Source: Streptomyces brevispora
Lineage (GTDB): Bacteria; Actinomycetota; Actinomycetes; Streptomycetales; Streptomycetaceae
DNA length: 64,000 bases
Reading direction: 5' to 3'
Assembly (NCBI RefSeq): GCF_007829885.1
Contig: NZ_VIWW01000001.1
Span: 1,178,001-1,242,000 of the forward strand
Shown: piece after piece, positions 1 to 11,800 of the stretch
How positions within the stretch are numbered: position 1 is the stretch's first letter
Layout: each line of letters opens with the position of its first letter
The notes under the pieces: generated by a model
The model's database searches: none
Seen by the model: only the letters and a program-made list of their open reading frames with translations
Told to the model about the DNA's origin: nothing
Position numbers and translations under genes: made by a program

Positions 1-151
1 CGGGGCCCGTAAGGACACCGCGATCGTGCTGCCCCGGCAGTCGTTGACGGTGGACTTCGACGCCGACAACCCGGGGCTGTGGATGGTCCACTGCCACAAC
101 GTGTACCACGCGGAGGCGGGCATGATGACGGTCGTCGGCTACCGCCGCTGA
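1..151 (+). CDS. Multicopper oxidase, C-terminal fragment
   Basis: The reading frame is open from the left edge and stops at TGA 149-151. Its last 49 codons end in the type 1/type 3 copper signature [13 protein letters not shown], in which the His-Cys-His triplet, the later His and the Met are the copper ligands of the last cupredoxin domain. This supports a laccase-like or copper-tolerance oxidase that oxidises phenols or metal ions outside the membrane. Only the C-terminus is present, so substrate, signal peptide and domain number cannot be judged. Confidence 0.85.
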   Translation, partial: GARKDTAIVLPRQSLTVDFDADNPGLWMVHCHNVYHAEAGMMTVVGYRR

Positions 152-241
152 CCGGCCTCCCGACGGCACCCCGGTGGGCCGCACTGCCCGTTGTGCGGCC
201 CACCAGGACATCGCGTCAGTCAGACGATTACACTGGGCGGC

Positions 242-1996
242 GTGCCTCAACTACGCCTCGCACTGAATCAGATCGACTCGACCGTCGGTGACCTCGCCGG
301 CAACGCGGAGGCGATCGTCCACTGGACCCGGCACTCCGCCGAGCAGGGCGCCCACCTGGTGGCGTTCCCCGAAATGGTGCTGACCGGTTACCCCGTCGAG
401 GACCTGGCCCTGCGGTCGTCCTTCGTCGAGGCGTCGCGGGACGCGCTGCGTGCGCTCGCCGCCCGTCTCGACGCGGAGGGCTTCGGTGAGCTGCCGGTCG
501 TCGTCGGATACCTCGACCGCTCCGAGTTCCCGGCGCCGCGCTACGGCCAGCCCGCCGGGTCCCCGCGCAACGCCGCCGCGGTGCTGCACCGTGGCGGGGT
601 CGCGCTGAACTTCGCCAAGCACCATCTGCCCAACTACGGCGTCTTCGACGAGTTCCGGTACTTCGTGCCGGGCGACTCGATGCCCGTCGTGCGGGTGCAC
701 GGGATCGATGTCGCGCTCGCGATCTGTGAGGACCTCTGGCAGGACGGCGGCCGGGTTCCGGCCGCACGGGCCGCCGGGGCCGGGCTGCTGCTGTCCATCA
801 ACGCCTCGCCCTACGAGCGGGACAAGGACGACACCCGGCTGGAACTGGTCCGCAAGCGGGCCGAGGAGGCCGACTGCACGACGGCCTATCTGGCGATGAT
901 CGGCGGTCAGGACGAGCTGGTCTTCGACGGTGACTCGATCGTCGTCGACAAGCACGGCGAGGTGATCGCCCGGGCCCCGCAGTTCGCCGAGGGCAGCGTG
1001 ATCATCGACCTCGACCTGCCGGCCGCCGCGGCCGACGCACCGTCGGGTGTGGTGAACGACGGGCTGCGGATCGACCACGTGGTCCTCTCCGAGAAGCCGC
1101 TGCCGGCGTACGAGGCGGAGCTGGCCGGGGGGTACGCGGACCGGCTCGACGACGACGAGGAGCTGTACTCCGCGCTCGTCGTGGGCCTGCGGGCGTACGC
1201 CGCGAAGAACGGCTTCGGCAGCGTGCTCATCGGGCTCTCCGGCGGGATCGACTCGGCGCTGGTCGCGGCGATCGCCTGCGACGCGCTGGGGGCGCAGAAC
1301 GTGTACGGCATCTCGATGCCGTCGAAGTACTCCTCGGACCACTCCAAGGGCGACGCGGCCGAGCTGGCCCGGCGCACCGGGCTCAACTTCCGCACCGTAC
1401 CGATCGAGCCGATGTTCGACGCGTACATGGGGTCGCTGGGGCTCACCGGTCTCGCCGAGGAGAACCTCCAGTCGCGGCTGCGCGGCACGGTGCTGATGGC
1501 CGTCTCCAACCAGGAGGGCCAGATCGTCCTGGCGCCGGGCAACAAGTCGGAGCTGGCGGTCGGCTACTCGACGCTGTACGGCGACTCCGTCGGTGCGTAC
1601 GGGCCGATCAAGGACGTCTACAAGACGTCGATCTTCCGGCTGGCGAAGTGGCGCAACCGGGCCGCCGAGGAGCGCGGGCAGATCCCGCCGATCCCGGAGG
1701 CCTCCATCACCAAGCCGCCCAGCGCGGAGCTGCGTCCCGGACAGGTCGACACGGACTCGCTGCCGGACTACGACGTGCTGGACCGGATCCTGGAGATGTA
1801 CGTGGACCGGGACCAGGGTCTCGACGCGATCGTCGCGGCCGGGTTCGACCAGGCGCTGGTGGCGAAGACGCTGCGGATGGTGGACACCGCGGAGTACAAG
1901 CGGCGGCAGTACCCGCCGGGGACGAAGATCTCGCCCAAGGGCTTCGGCAAGGACCGGCGGCTGCCGATCACCAACCGGTGGCGCGAGTCCGGCTGA
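242..1996 (+). CDS. nadE: NAD+ synthase (glutamine-hydrolysing)
   Basis: This enzyme makes NAD+ from deamido-NAD+, ATP and glutamine, the last step of NAD synthesis. The 584-aa product has an N-terminal nitrilase-type glutaminase domain with the expected Glu44 (AFPEMVLTGY), Lys126 (FAKHH) and Cys162 (ICEDLW). A C-terminal ATP-pyrophosphatase domain carries the SGGIDSAL loop near residue 333. I chose the GTG at 242 because family members begin MPQLRLALNQID; an in-frame TTG at 191 would add 17 residues without family support. It is convergent with the downstream phosphodiesterase-like gene, with a hairpin between them. Confidence 0.95.
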   Translation: MPQLRLALNQIDSTVGDLAGNAEAIVHWTRHSAEQGAHLVAFPEMVLTGYPVEDLALRSSFVEASRDALRALAARLDAEGFGELPVVVGYLDRSEFPAPRYGQPAGSPRNAAAVLHRGGVALNFAKHHLPNYGVFDEFRYFVPGDSMPVVRVHGIDVALAICEDLWQDGGRVPAARAAGAGLLLSINASPYERDKDDTRLELVRKRAEEADCTTAYLAMIGGQDELVFDGDSIVVDKHGEVIARAPQFAEGSVIIDLDLPAAAADAPSGVVNDGLRIDHVVLSEKPLPAYEAELAGGYADRLDDDEELYSALVVGLRAYAAKNGFGSVLIGLSGGIDSALVAAIACDALGAQNVYGISMPSKYSSDHSKGDAAELARRTGLNFRTVPIEPMFDAYMGSLGLTGLAEENLQSRLRGTVLMAVSNQEGQIVLAPGNKSELAVGYSTLYGDSVGAYGPIKDVYKTSIFRLAKWRNRAAEERGQIPPIPEASITKPPSAELRPGQVDTDSLPDYDVLDRILEMYVDRDQGLDAIVAAGFDQALVAKTLRMVDTAEYKRRQYPPGTKISPKGFGKDRRLPITNRWRESG

Positions 1997-2022
1997 CGCC
2001 TGGGCGGTAAGTGCGGCAGCGG

Positions 2023-2063
2023 GCCCGTCCGGCTGGGGAGTCGTCCTCAACCGCCGGACGGGC
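2023..2063. terminator. Hairpin built on the Streptomyces intergenic repeat
   Basis: An 11-bp perfect stem pairs GCCCGTCCGGC (2023-2033) with GCCGGACGGGC (2053-2063) around a 19-nt loop containing CGTCCTCAA. It lies between the convergent nadE and phosphodiesterase-like genes and could terminate both. The right arm belongs to a sequence recurring at 18829-18856 and 29900-29928. There is no U-tract, which is common for Streptomyces terminators. Confidence 0.6.
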
Positions 2064-2127
2064 TTGTGGTGTCCGGCCGGGTTCGCGTCACGCGTCCGAG
2101 ATACCGGGAGGCAACCGGACCGTGCCG

Positions 2128-3150
2128 TCAGAGCTTGACGCGGGCGGCGATCGGAAGGTGGTCGCTGTTCGTCGCGGGGAGCGTCCAGGACGACACCGGG
2201 TCGATGCCCCTCACCATGATCTGGTCGATCCGGGCCATCGGGAACGACGCGGGCCAGCTGAATCCGAAGCCGTCACCGGCGGCGCCCTGGGTGGAGCGCA
2301 TCTGGGAGGTGACCGCGTTCAGCGAGCGGTCGTTCATGGTGCCGTTGAGGTCGCCGAGCAGGACGACGCGGTCGAGCCGTTCGTCCGCGATGGCCTCACC
2401 GAGCGCGTCCGCGCTCTCGTCGCGCTGGCTCGCGGTGAATCCGGCGTGCAGCTTGACCCGCACCGAGGGCAGGTGCGCGACGACGAAGCCGACCTCGCCC
2501 TTGGGGGTGGTGACGGTGGTCCGCATGGCCCGGACCCATCCCATCTTGATGTCCACCGGGCGGGTGTCGCTGATCGGGTACTTGCTCCACAGGCCGACGG
2601 TCCCCTGCACCGAGTGGTAGGGGAAGCGGCCGGCGAGCGCCGATTCGTACGTCTTCACCTTTCCGGTGGGCAGTTCCTGGAGGGCGATGACGTCGGCACC
2701 GGAGCCCGCGACCTGCTGGGCGGTGCCGGCGGGGTCGGCGTTGTCCGCGTTGACGTTGTGGGTGGCGACGGTGAGATCGCCGCCCGTGCCCGACTTGTCG
2801 GTGAGCAGGCCGCCGAACACGTTGAACCAGACCACGATCGGCAGCAGCAGGGCGATCAGGGCGGTCGCGGAGCGCCGCACCAGGCCCAGCACGAGCAGCA
2901 CCGGTACGAAGACGGCGATCCACGGCAGGAACGTCTCGCTGAGGCTGCCCAGGTTGCCGATGGTGTTCGGGATGTGGGCGTGGAGGACCATCACGAGGGT
3001 CAGCAGGACCGAGCAGCAGGCCAGGACGATCCCGCGCCGCCAGATGCCCGTGTCCCGGGTCAGTCTGTCGCGCAGGTTCCGGAAACGGGATCCGGAGGGC
3101 TGTGGTCCCACGCCGCCGTTCCCGGTGTCCGCCCTGTACGCCTGCACCAT
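2128..3150 (-). CDS. Endonuclease/exonuclease/phosphatase family membrane protein
   Basis: The 340-aa product begins with a hydrophilic stretch and then has about three membrane segments (roughly residues 45-130). An EEP catalytic domain follows, with the family motifs THNVNADN, LQELP (catalytic Glu), GDLNGTMND (Asp-x-Asn) and a C-terminal SDHLPI (catalytic His). EEP proteins hydrolyse phosphodiester bonds in nucleic acids, phosphoinositides or sphingomyelin; the substrate here is unknown. The topology probably places the enzyme domain outside the membrane. The ATG at 3150 is preceded by GAGGA at good spacing, whereas a longer frame to 3318 has no ribosome binding site. Confidence 0.8.
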   Translation of the reverse strand: MVQAYRADTGNGGVGPQPSGSRFRNLRDRLTRDTGIWRRGIVLACCSVLLTLVMVLHAHIPNTIGNLGSLSETFLPWIAVFVPVLLVLGLVRRSATALIALLLPIVVWFNVFGGLLTDKSGTGGDLTVATHNVNADNADPAGTAQQVAGSGADVIALQELPTGKVKTYESALAGRFPYHSVQGTVGLWSKYPISDTRPVDIKMGWVRAMRTTVTTPKGEVGFVVAHLPSVRVKLHAGFTASQRDESADALGEAIADERLDRVVLLGDLNGTMNDRSLNAVTSQMRSTQGAAGDGFGFSWPASFPMARIDQIMVRGIDPVSSWTLPATNSDHLPIAARVKL

Positions 3151-3339
3151 CGCGCTGTCCTCACTGCCTTGCCGTGCACATCGCCGCGCCAACGACCCTA
3201 GGCGATGAGCGACGCGTTTCCCGCCGTCGACGACGGCTGTACTGCCACGAGGACGAACAACGGGTGCGGTGGGTTCCGGCCGGGGGCGGTCTGCGGGGGC
3301 TTGTGACAGAACGATCACACTTACGCCGGTCCGGGCGCG

Positions 3340-4035
3340 TCAGCCCCGGGCCGGGGCGCCGGGTCCGGTGCCCGGCTGCCGCGGTCCGATGCCCTCGACC
3401 AGCAGCCGGATGATGCGGTCGGCGAGATCCTCGGGCAGTGGCGCGTCCGGCCGGTGAACGGTGCGTACGAGCATGGGGCCGAGGAACAGGTCGTCCATCA
3501 GCTCCACATCCGTGTCGTCCCGCAGTTCACCGGCTTCGACGGCTCGCCGGACGGCGGCGAGCATGGCGACCCGGCGCGGTGCTATCACGGTGCACTGGTA
3601 CTCGGACCAGAGCCGGGGATGACTCTTCATCTGGGCGAAGACGTTGTGCAGCAGCACCGAGGAACGCTGGGCCAGGCCGCGCCTGCGCATCGACTCCAGC
3701 AGGACGCGCAGATCGCCGAGCCCGCCGGTGCCGGAGACATCGGGTTCCGGGGGCTCGATGTCCCTCAGGACGTCGACGAAGAGTGCCTCCTTGTCGGTCC
3801 AGCGCCGGTAGATGGTGGCCTTGCCGACGCCGGCGGTACGGGCGATCCGCTCGATGGACAGGCCGGCGAGGGGTTCGCCGGCCTCCAGCAGCTCGACGAC
3901 GGCGTCCAGGATGGCCCGCTCGGCCGCCGCACTGCGTGGACGGCCGCGGCGGGGCTCCTGGTCGTCGCCGGGGCCGCGGTCGCGCTCGTGCTCGCGCTGA
4001 TCATGCTCGTCCCGGTCCGATGCCTGAGCCTGCAC
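3340..4035 (-). CDS. TetR family transcriptional regulator
   Basis: The 231-aa protein has a charged N-terminal extension rich in Asp, Glu and Arg, then a TetR helix-turn-helix (LSIERIARTAGVGKATIYRRW, roughly residues 60-80) and a typical ligand-binding C-terminal half. The GTG start at 4035 has AAAGGTGG 7 nt upstream; a longer frame to 4101 lacks one. It lies about 105 bp downstream of an MFS efflux gene in the same orientation. The likely role is repressor of that pump, and of itself if the two are cotranscribed, through the 19-bp palindrome at 5791-5809. Ligand unknown. Confidence 0.85.
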   Translation of the reverse strand: MQAQASDRDEHDQREHERDRGPGDDQEPRRGRPRSAAAERAILDAVVELLEAGEPLAGLSIERIARTAGVGKATIYRRWTDKEALFVDVLRDIEPPEPDVSGTGGLGDLRVLLESMRRRGLAQRSSVLLHNVFAQMKSHPRLWSEYQCTVIAPRRVAMLAAVRRAVEAGELRDDTDVELMDDLFLGPMLVRTVHRPDAPLPEDLADRIIRLLVEGIGPRQPGTGPGAPARG

Positions 4036-4140
4036 GTGAAACCACCTTTCGCCCCCCCGATTCTCGCCGAAGCGGACGAGGCCCGGCAGCCCGGCCGCCA
4101 ACAGCCTGATCGGGCCATCAGCCGTGCCGGGCCACGGGTG

Positions 4141-5766
4141 TCACTGTGCCGCGCTCGCGGGCACCGTCGACTCGTCCTGCGTGTCGCCCTGTGTGCCGTC
4201 CGGTGAGGCCGTCTGCTGGGCGGGCGGCCTGCCCGGCAGGAACAGCGCGACCACGATCGCTCCGAGCAGGGCGACGAAGGCCGAGCTGATGGCCGTGACG
4301 TGCATGGCGTTCAGGAAGGCGTCGTACGCGGCGGCGACCAGCGGGGTGCCCGCCGGTCCCATCTTCTCCGCGACGCCGAGCGTCGCCTCGATCGACTCCG
4401 CCGCCACGTCCCTGGCAGCGGCCGGGACCGCGCCGAGATGCCCCTCGATGTCGCCGCGGTAGACGGCGGACAGCACCGATCCGAGTACCGCGATCCCGAG
4501 CGCCCCGCCGACCTGCCGGAACGTGTTGTTGACGGCCGAGCCGGAGCCGGCCTTCTCGCGCGGCAGCGCCTGCATCACGGCGACGGTGACCGGCGGCATC
4601 ACATGGGCCATGCCCGTGCCCTGCACGAAGAAGATCAGACACATCAGCCAGACGGGGGTGTCGGCGTCGAACAGCGCGAACGCCGCCAGTCCGACGGCGA
4701 CCATCAGCATGCCGGCGGTGCACACGGCACGGACGCCGAACCGGGCGACCACGAGCCGGGCCCTGGGCGCGAAGACCAGCTGGGCGATGGCCAGCGGCAG
4801 GATCAGCAGCCCCGACTGCAGGGCGCTCCAGCCCCGCACGCTCTGCATGTAGAAGGCGGAGAAGAACGTCACGCCCATCAACGCGAAGAAGACCAGCGCG
4901 ATGGCGGCGACGGCGGCGGAGAAGGCCGGCTTCCTGAAGTACGTGACGTCGATGGCCGGGCTGCTGCTGCGCTTCTCGTGGAGGACGAACACCACCAGGA
5001 CGACCAGGCCGCCGATGACCGGCGCGAGCACGGAGACGTCGGTGAAGTCGGCCAGTTCGCCGCCGCGGATGATGCCGTACACCAGCAGCACCAGGCCGAT
5101 GATGGAGAGCACCACACCGATCGGGTCGAGACGGCCCGGCTTCGGGTCCCTGGAGTCCGGTACGAGCACCAGCATCGCGATCAGCGCGATGACCACGACG
5201 GGCACATTGACCAGGAAGATCGAGCCCCACCAGAAGTGTTCGAGGAGCAGCCCGCCGGTGATCGGGCCGATCGCGATGCCGAGGCCGACGCTGCCGGCCC
5301 AGATGCCGATGGCCTTGGGCTGCTCGTCGCGCTCGAACACGTTCATCAGGACGGCGAGGGTGGCCGGCATCACGAAGGCGGCGCCGAAGCCCATCACGGC
5401 GCGCCAGGCGATGAGTTCGCCGGGCGAGCCGGACATGGCGGCGAAGGCCGAGCCGATGCCGAAGAGCACGATGCCGAGGAGCAGCACCTTCTTGCGCCCG
5501 ATGCGGTCGCCGAGCAGGCCCGCGGTGAAGAGCAGTCCGGCGAAGACGAGGGTGTAGGAGTTGATCGACCACTCCAGCTCGCTCTGGGTGGCTCCCAGTC
5601 CGGTGGGGGCGGGGGAGGCGATCGTCTTGACCGCGACGTTCAGGATCGAGTTGTCGAGCACCACGATGAGCAGGCTGAACATCAGGACGACGAGGATCGC
5701 CCAGCGGCGGCGGTGGACCGCCTCCGGGACCTGGGGCACGGCGGGAGCGCCGGACGGTATGGACAT
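4141..5766 (-). CDS. MFS drug efflux transporter, DHA2 (14-TM) family
   Basis: The 541-aa membrane protein fits the EmrB/QacA type: about 14 hydrophobic segments, the early motif [10 protein letters not shown] and the loop [11 protein letters not shown] (motif A). Such pumps export drugs or the cell's own metabolites in exchange for protons. The ATG at 5766 follows a TAGGCT -10-like hexamer only 7 nt upstream (minus strand), so the transcript may be leaderless. A palindromic operator at 5791-5809 overlaps the expected -35 position. The TetR gene downstream is its probable regulator. Confidence 0.9.
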   Translation of the reverse strand: MSIPSGAPAVPQVPEAVHRRRWAILVVLMFSLLIVVLDNSILNVAVKTIASPAPTGLGATQSELEWSINSYTLVFAGLLFTAGLLGDRIGRKKVLLLGIVLFGIGSAFAAMSGSPGELIAWRAVMGFGAAFVMPATLAVLMNVFERDEQPKAIGIWAGSVGLGIAIGPITGGLLLEHFWWGSIFLVNVPVVVIALIAMLVLVPDSRDPKPGRLDPIGVVLSIIGLVLLVYGIIRGGELADFTDVSVLAPVIGGLVVLVVFVLHEKRSSSPAIDVTYFRKPAFSAAVAAIALVFFALMGVTFFSAFYMQSVRGWSALQSGLLILPLAIAQLVFAPRARLVVARFGVRAVCTAGMLMVAVGLAAFALFDADTPVWLMCLIFFVQGTGMAHVMPPVTVAVMQALPREKAGSGSAVNNTFRQVGGALGIAVLGSVLSAVYRGDIEGHLGAVPAAARDVAAESIEATLGVAEKMGPAGTPLVAAAYDAFLNAMHVTAISSAFVALLGAIVVALFLPGRPPAQQTASPDGTQGDTQDESTVPASAAQ

Positions 5767-5790
5767 GGGCGAGAGCCTAACGTCGTTTCG

Positions 5791-5809
5791 ATACGGGACC
5801 GTCTCGTAT
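5791..5809. promoter_or_regulatory. TetR-type operator upstream of the MFS pump
   Basis: ATACGGGACCGTCTCGTAT is an inverted repeat with one mismatched pair per arm (arms ATACGGGAC and GTCTCGTAT around a central C). Its near edge is 24 bp upstream of the pump start, over the likely -35 region. Size and form are typical of TetR operators. Binding by the neighbouring TetR protein is inferred. Confidence 0.6.
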
Positions 5810-5964
5810 TGGAAAGTCTTTACCGGCGGGAACCTGCCGCCACGCTGCCGCCGTCCGGGCGACATGTGCGGGCCCACTTCCCGTGACCGGCTCGGGGATG
5901 CCACCATGGAGGGGATCCGGGGACGCCGTCAGGGTGCCTCGAGATGATGAAGGAGCCGTTGGCA

Positions 5965-6852
5965 ATGTCGCTTCAGGCTGCGCAGAACCAGTCCGCCACA
6001 CCCCCCGCGGGAGCCCCCACCGACAGCAGCAAGGCGCTGTACGGAGGCAAGAGCAACCGCCGCGTCACCATCCACGACATCGCCGCCGCCACCGAGCGCG
6101 GCGAGAAGTGGCCCATGCTCACCGCCTACGACGCGATGACCGCGTCCGTCTTCGACGAGGCCGGCATCCCGGTCATGCTCGTCGGCGACTCGATGGGCAA
6201 CTGTCACCTCGGCTACGAGACCACCGTGCCCGTCACGATGGACGAGATCGCCATCCTCTCCGCCGCCGTCGTACGGGGCACCAGGCGCGCCCTCGTCGTC
6301 GCCGACCTGCCCTTCGGCGCCTACCAGGAGGGCCCGGTCCAGGCCCTGCGCAACGCCACCCGGCTGATCAAGGAGTCCGGGGTCGGCGCGGTCAAGCTGG
6401 AGGGCGGCGAGCGCAGCCACGAGCAGATCAAGCTGCTGGTCGACGCCGGCATCCCGGTCATGGCCCACATCGGGCTGACCCCGCAGTCCGTCAACGCGAT
6501 GGGCTACCGGGTGCAGGGCCGCGGCGAGGAGGCCGCCCAGCAGATGCTGCGCGACGCCAAGGCCGTGCAGGACGCGGGCGCGTTCGCCGTCGTCCTGGAA
6601 CTCGTACCGGCCGAGCTGGCCGCCGAGGTCACCCGCACCCTGCACATCCCGACCGTCGGCATCGGCGCCGGTCCGGACACCGACGCCCAGGTGCTGGTCT
6701 ACACCGACATGGTCGGGCTGACCGGCGGCAAGGTGCCGCGCTTCACCAAGCAGTACGCCGACCTGCGGCAGATCCTCGGCGACGCCGCGAAGGCGTACGC
6801 GGACGAGGTCGTCGGCGGCACCTTCCCGGCGCCGGAGCACACCTTCCACTGA
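5965..6852 (+). CDS. panB: 3-methyl-2-oxobutanoate hydroxymethyltransferase
   Basis: PanB transfers a hydroxymethyl group from 5,10-methylene-tetrahydrofolate to alpha-ketoisovalerate, giving ketopantoate for pantothenate and CoA synthesis. The 295-aa product has the signature region [22 protein letters not shown] with the metal-binding Asp, the VKLEGG strand and [11 protein letters not shown]. The ATG at 5965 is preferred over those at 5944 and 5947 because AAGGAG at 5950-5955 lies 9 nt upstream. The first 25 or so residues form a flexible Gln/Ala/Pro-rich extension. The gene stands alone and is followed by a strong hairpin. Confidence 0.95.
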   Translation: MSLQAAQNQSATPPAGAPTDSSKALYGGKSNRRVTIHDIAAATERGEKWPMLTAYDAMTASVFDEAGIPVMLVGDSMGNCHLGYETTVPVTMDEIAILSAAVVRGTRRALVVADLPFGAYQEGPVQALRNATRLIKESGVGAVKLEGGERSHEQIKLLVDAGIPVMAHIGLTPQSVNAMGYRVQGRGEEAAQQMLRDAKAVQDAGAFAVVLELVPAELAAEVTRTLHIPTVGIGAGPDTDAQVLVYTDMVGLTGGKVPRFTKQYADLRQILGDAAKAYADEVVGGTFPAPEHTFH

Positions 6853-6888
6853 CCGGTCCCACCGGCCGGACGACCACTGCCGGCACCA

Positions 6889-6927
6889 CCGACAGCCCGC
6901 CGACTTCCCCCATCGGCGGGCTGTCGG
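6889..6927 (+). terminator. Strong hairpin after panB
   Basis: A perfect 15-bp stem pairs CCGACAGCCCGCCGA (6889-6903) with TCGGCGGGCTGTCGG (6913-6927) around a 9-nt loop. It lies 37 bp after the panB stop. Part of the right arm recurs immediately downstream (TGTCGGTGGGCTGTCGGT, 6933-6950). It probably separates panB from the ABC exporter operon. Confidence 0.7.
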
Positions 6928-6972
6928 CCCACTGTCGGTGGGCTGTCGGTGGCGGCTGGTCTGATGGGGGAC

Positions 6973-7979
<1,007 letters not shown>

Positions 7980-7983
<4 letters not shown>

Positions 7984-8837
7984 GCACGACGACTCTGACG
8001 CCCACCCCCGCCGACGCGAAGGTGGTGTCCCCGGTCACCGAGGTCCACGACGAGGGCCGGATCGGGCTGCGGAACAACCTGCGGCACATCGGAGCGCTGG
8101 TACGGCGCAATCTGCTCCAGATCAAGAAGGATCCGGAGTCGATGTTCGACGCGCTCCTGATGCCGGTGATCTTCGTGCTGCTGTTCGTGTACGTCTTCGG
8201 CGGCTCCGTCGGCAGCAGCATGGGCGGCGGCCGGCAGGAGTACCTGAACTACCTGATCCCCGGTCTGATGGCGATGATGGGCATGAACATCGCCATGGCC
8301 GTCGGCAGCGGTGTCAACGACGACTTCCGCAAGGGGGTCATGGACCGGTTCCGCACCATGCCGATCGCCCGTTCCTCGGTGCTCATCGCCAAGATCGTGG
8401 TCGAGCTCGGCCGGATGATGGTCGCCACGCTGATCCTGCTGGGCATGGGCTTCGCGCTCGGCATGCAGCTCCACGGGTCGGTGCTGGGACTGATAGGGGC
8501 GATCGCGCTGGCGGCCGCGTTCGGCGCCGCCATCATGTGGATCTTCATCCTGCTCGGACTGAGCATGAAGACGGCCCAGGCCGTCCAGGGAATGGGGATG
8601 ATCGTGATGATGCCGCTCCAGTTCGGCTCCTCGATCTTCGCCCCGCCGCAGACGATGCCCGGCTGGCTCCAGACGTTCACCGACTACAACCCGCTGTCCA
8701 ACCTGGCCGACTCGGCGCGCGCTCTGATGATGGGCGGCCCGGTCGGACACTCGGTCTGGCTGACGCTCGGCTGGACCGTGGTCATCACCGCGGTGATGGC
8801 CCCGCTCGCGGTGTCCAAGTTCCGCAAGAAGTCCTGA
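7980..8837 (+). CDS. ABC-2 type transporter permease, DrrB type
   Basis: The 285-aa product has a cytoplasmic N-terminus of about 40 residues followed by six hydrophobic segments, matching the ABC-2 permease fold (for example MPVIFVLLFVYVFGG and the central block from LILLGMGFALG to WIFILLGLSM). Translation is probably coupled to the upstream ATPase through the ATGA overlap. Together they form a two-component exporter. The gene ends 10 bp before the stop of the convergent AfsR-like gene. Confidence 0.88.
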
Positions 8838-8847
8838 CGGACGGGGT

Positions 8848-11800
8848 TCAGTCCCGGTACGCGTCGACGAGGGCGGCGGCCTCCTCCAGGGAGAGGCCGC
8901 CGCCCTCGGCGTATGCGGCCTCGAAGGCGGCGTCCCCGAGAGCGGCCCGAGCCAGCTCCTCGGCCGCCGCGTAGTTCTCCTGCTCCATCGACGTCGGCAC
9001 ATGACCGCTCGGCAGCAGCTCCCGGCAGGCTCCCAGCAGCCGCGCCGCCAAGGCGGCCCGGCGCTCCCCGCCGAGCCCGCCCAGCGCCCGCGCGACACTG
9101 ACCAGCTGGATCACGGACATCTGCGGCGCCATCATCTGCGACAACCGGTCGCCGGACCGCGCCAGCGCCTCCCGGCTCCTGGGCAGGGCGTCCGCGTGGA
9201 GCCCGTCCACGTTGTCCAGCCAGGCCAGACCGCCCAGCACGAATCCGTCGAAGATCCCCAGGTTCTCCGCGCCGAACTCGTCGCGCAGGACACCGAAGTG
9301 TTCGCGGGCCTCGGCGGTACGGTCGGACCGGCCCAGCCACATGGCAAGGAAGAGCCGGGCGAAAGACCGCGCCCCGTGGGCCGGATGCCGCGCCTCGTCG
9401 AGCACCTCCCGCAGGATCGCCTCGCCCTCCGCGCCGCGGTCGAGCTCGGTCAGCACGGAGGCGTAGCGGGTGCGGAGCACCGACACCTGGGCGCGGGCGC
9501 CGATCTTCTCCGCGTAGCCGACCGCGGCCAGGTAGTCCTCGGCCGCCCGGACGTACTCGCCCTTCTTCTCGTTGGCCTCGCCGCGCGAGGAGAGCGCCTC
9601 GGCCGCGCCCCAGTCGTCGCCGAGGCGGCTGAAGATCGCCAGGCTCTCGTCGGCGTCCGCACCGGCCTCGCCCGACCAGTCGGGCCGGTTGGCCAGCACG
9701 TTGGCGCGCATCTGGAGCGCGGCGGCCAGCTCCCACTCGTAGCCGAACCCCCGTGTGGCCAGGACCGTTTCGTCCAGCAGCTCGCGCAGATCGCCGATGT
9801 CCCCGGTGATCAGGATCGCGAAGAACCAGAGTGACGCCGGGGAGCGGCAGGTCTGCGGCTGGCCGGCCCGGTAGGTGGTGGAGATGACCCGCAGGCGCGC
9901 CATGCTGGCCTCGCTCATCCACTCCTCCATCACGTGGTCCATGCTGACCAGCTGGATGAGCGCGACCTGGCGCCGCGCCTCCTGGAGCAGCTCGGGGCGC
10001 ATCGGAGGGGGCGCGTCGGTGCAGCGTTCGTGGAGGGAGGGCGCGGGGCCGGCGGACGGGGCGAACGGATCGGGGCCGAGGGTGGCCGCTGCCTCGGCCC
10101 ACTGCAGGGCATCCGCGCGCAGATCGCGTATCTGCCAGTACCAGGAGAGCGAGATCACCATGCACAGGGCCTCCTGCTCGTCGCGGGCGGCGACGGCGTG
10201 GCGCAGGGCGGTGCGCAGATTCTCGTACTCGCGCTGGAGCAGTTCGATGGCCGCGAGCTGTCCGGGTCCGCGGAGTTCGGGGTCGGCGGTACGGGCGAGC
10301 TCCCGGAAGAACACCAGGTGCCGCCGTTCGACGGCTTCCCGCTCGCCCGCCTCGTCGAGCCGTTCGGCGGCGTACTCACCGACGGTCTCCAGGAGGCGGT
10401 AGCGCATCCCGCCGTCCGCTGCGGGTGCGGCGACGACGAGAGACTTGTCGACGAGTGAGCCGAGCTCCGCGGCGACATCGTGCGCGTCCTGCGGCCGGTC
10501 CGCGCAGACCGCCTCGGCGGCGGCGAGGGTCCAGCCGCCGGAGAAGACCGACAGCCGCCGCAGCGTGGCGCGTTCCCCTGCGTCCAGGAGGTCCCAGGAC
10601 CAGTCGACGACGGCCCTCAGGGTCTGCTGACGCGGCAGTACGGTGCGGCTGCCGCCGGTCAGCAGGCGGAAGCGGTCGTCGAGCCGGTCGGCGATCTGGC
10701 GCGGGGTGAGCATCCGCAGCCGGGCGGCGGCGAGTTCGATGGCGAGCGGCAGCCCGTCCAGGCGGCGGCAGATCTCGGCGGTGGCCGCGGCCGTCCGCTC
10801 GTCCGCGTCGACCCGGAAGCCGGACAGTGCGGCGGCGCCGCGGTCGGCGAACAGGCGCAGCGCCATCGGGCCGGGCAGCGGGTCGACGGGCCGGACGAAC
10901 TCACCCGGTACGCCGAGGGGTTCACGGCTGGTCGCCAGGACGGTGAGATCCGGGCAGCGGGCCAGCAGATGGTCGGCGAGGGCGGCGGCGGCCTCGATGA
11001 CGTGCTCGCAGTTGTCCAGGAGCAGCAGCATGCGGCGCCCGGAACAGTGCTCGGTGAGCCGGGCAAGCGGTTCGTCCCCGCTCCGTTCGACGGCGCGGAA
11101 CTCCTCGGCGCCCGCACCGCGCAGCACCGTCTCGCGGCCGCCGAGCGCGGTGAGGACGGCCTCCGGCACGGATTCGGGGTCGTCGACCGGCGCGAGCTCG
11201 GCCATCCAGACCCCGTCGGGCCAGGCGGCGGGATCGACGGATTCGGCGGCCTCCTGGGAGAGCCGGGTCTTGCCCGCGCCGCCGGGGCCGAGCAGTGTGA
11301 CCAGCCGGGCCCGGGAGAGATCGCCGCGCAGGGTGTCGATGTCGCTCTCCCGTCCGACGAAGCTGGTGAGCCTGACCCGTAGGTTGCCGGGCGGGGCGAC
11401 GGGGGCGGCGGGGCTGCCGGATCTCGCAGGCCGGCCGACGGGTGATGCCGGGGCTGTCGGGGCCGCCGGGGCCGCCGCCAGGTCCGGACGGGCCGGTTGA
11501 GCCGGTTGGGCCGGTTGGGCGGGCGGCGCCGGCTGCTGGCAGAGCAACTCGGCGTGCAGTGCGCTCAGTTCGGCGCCCGGGTCGGTGCCGAGCCGGTCGG
11601 CGAGCACGGTGCGCACCTCGTCGTACGCGGCCAGCGCCTGAGCCGTACGTCCGGCGTCGCGCAGGGCGCGCAGCCGGAGCGCCTGGAGGGGTTCGTCGAT
11701 GGGGTGCTCGCCGCAGAGCTCGGCCAGCTCCGGCAGCACCCGCTCGGCCCGGCCGAGGGCGAGCGCGGCGGCGATGCGGATGCGGCGGGCGTCGAGCCGG

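Noticed and set aside
251..2050. 599-aa open frame on the minus strand opposite nadE
   Set aside because: The frame is a GC-bias shadow of nadE; the product is rich in Arg/Gly/Asp/Val with no domain, and nadE has full family motifs.
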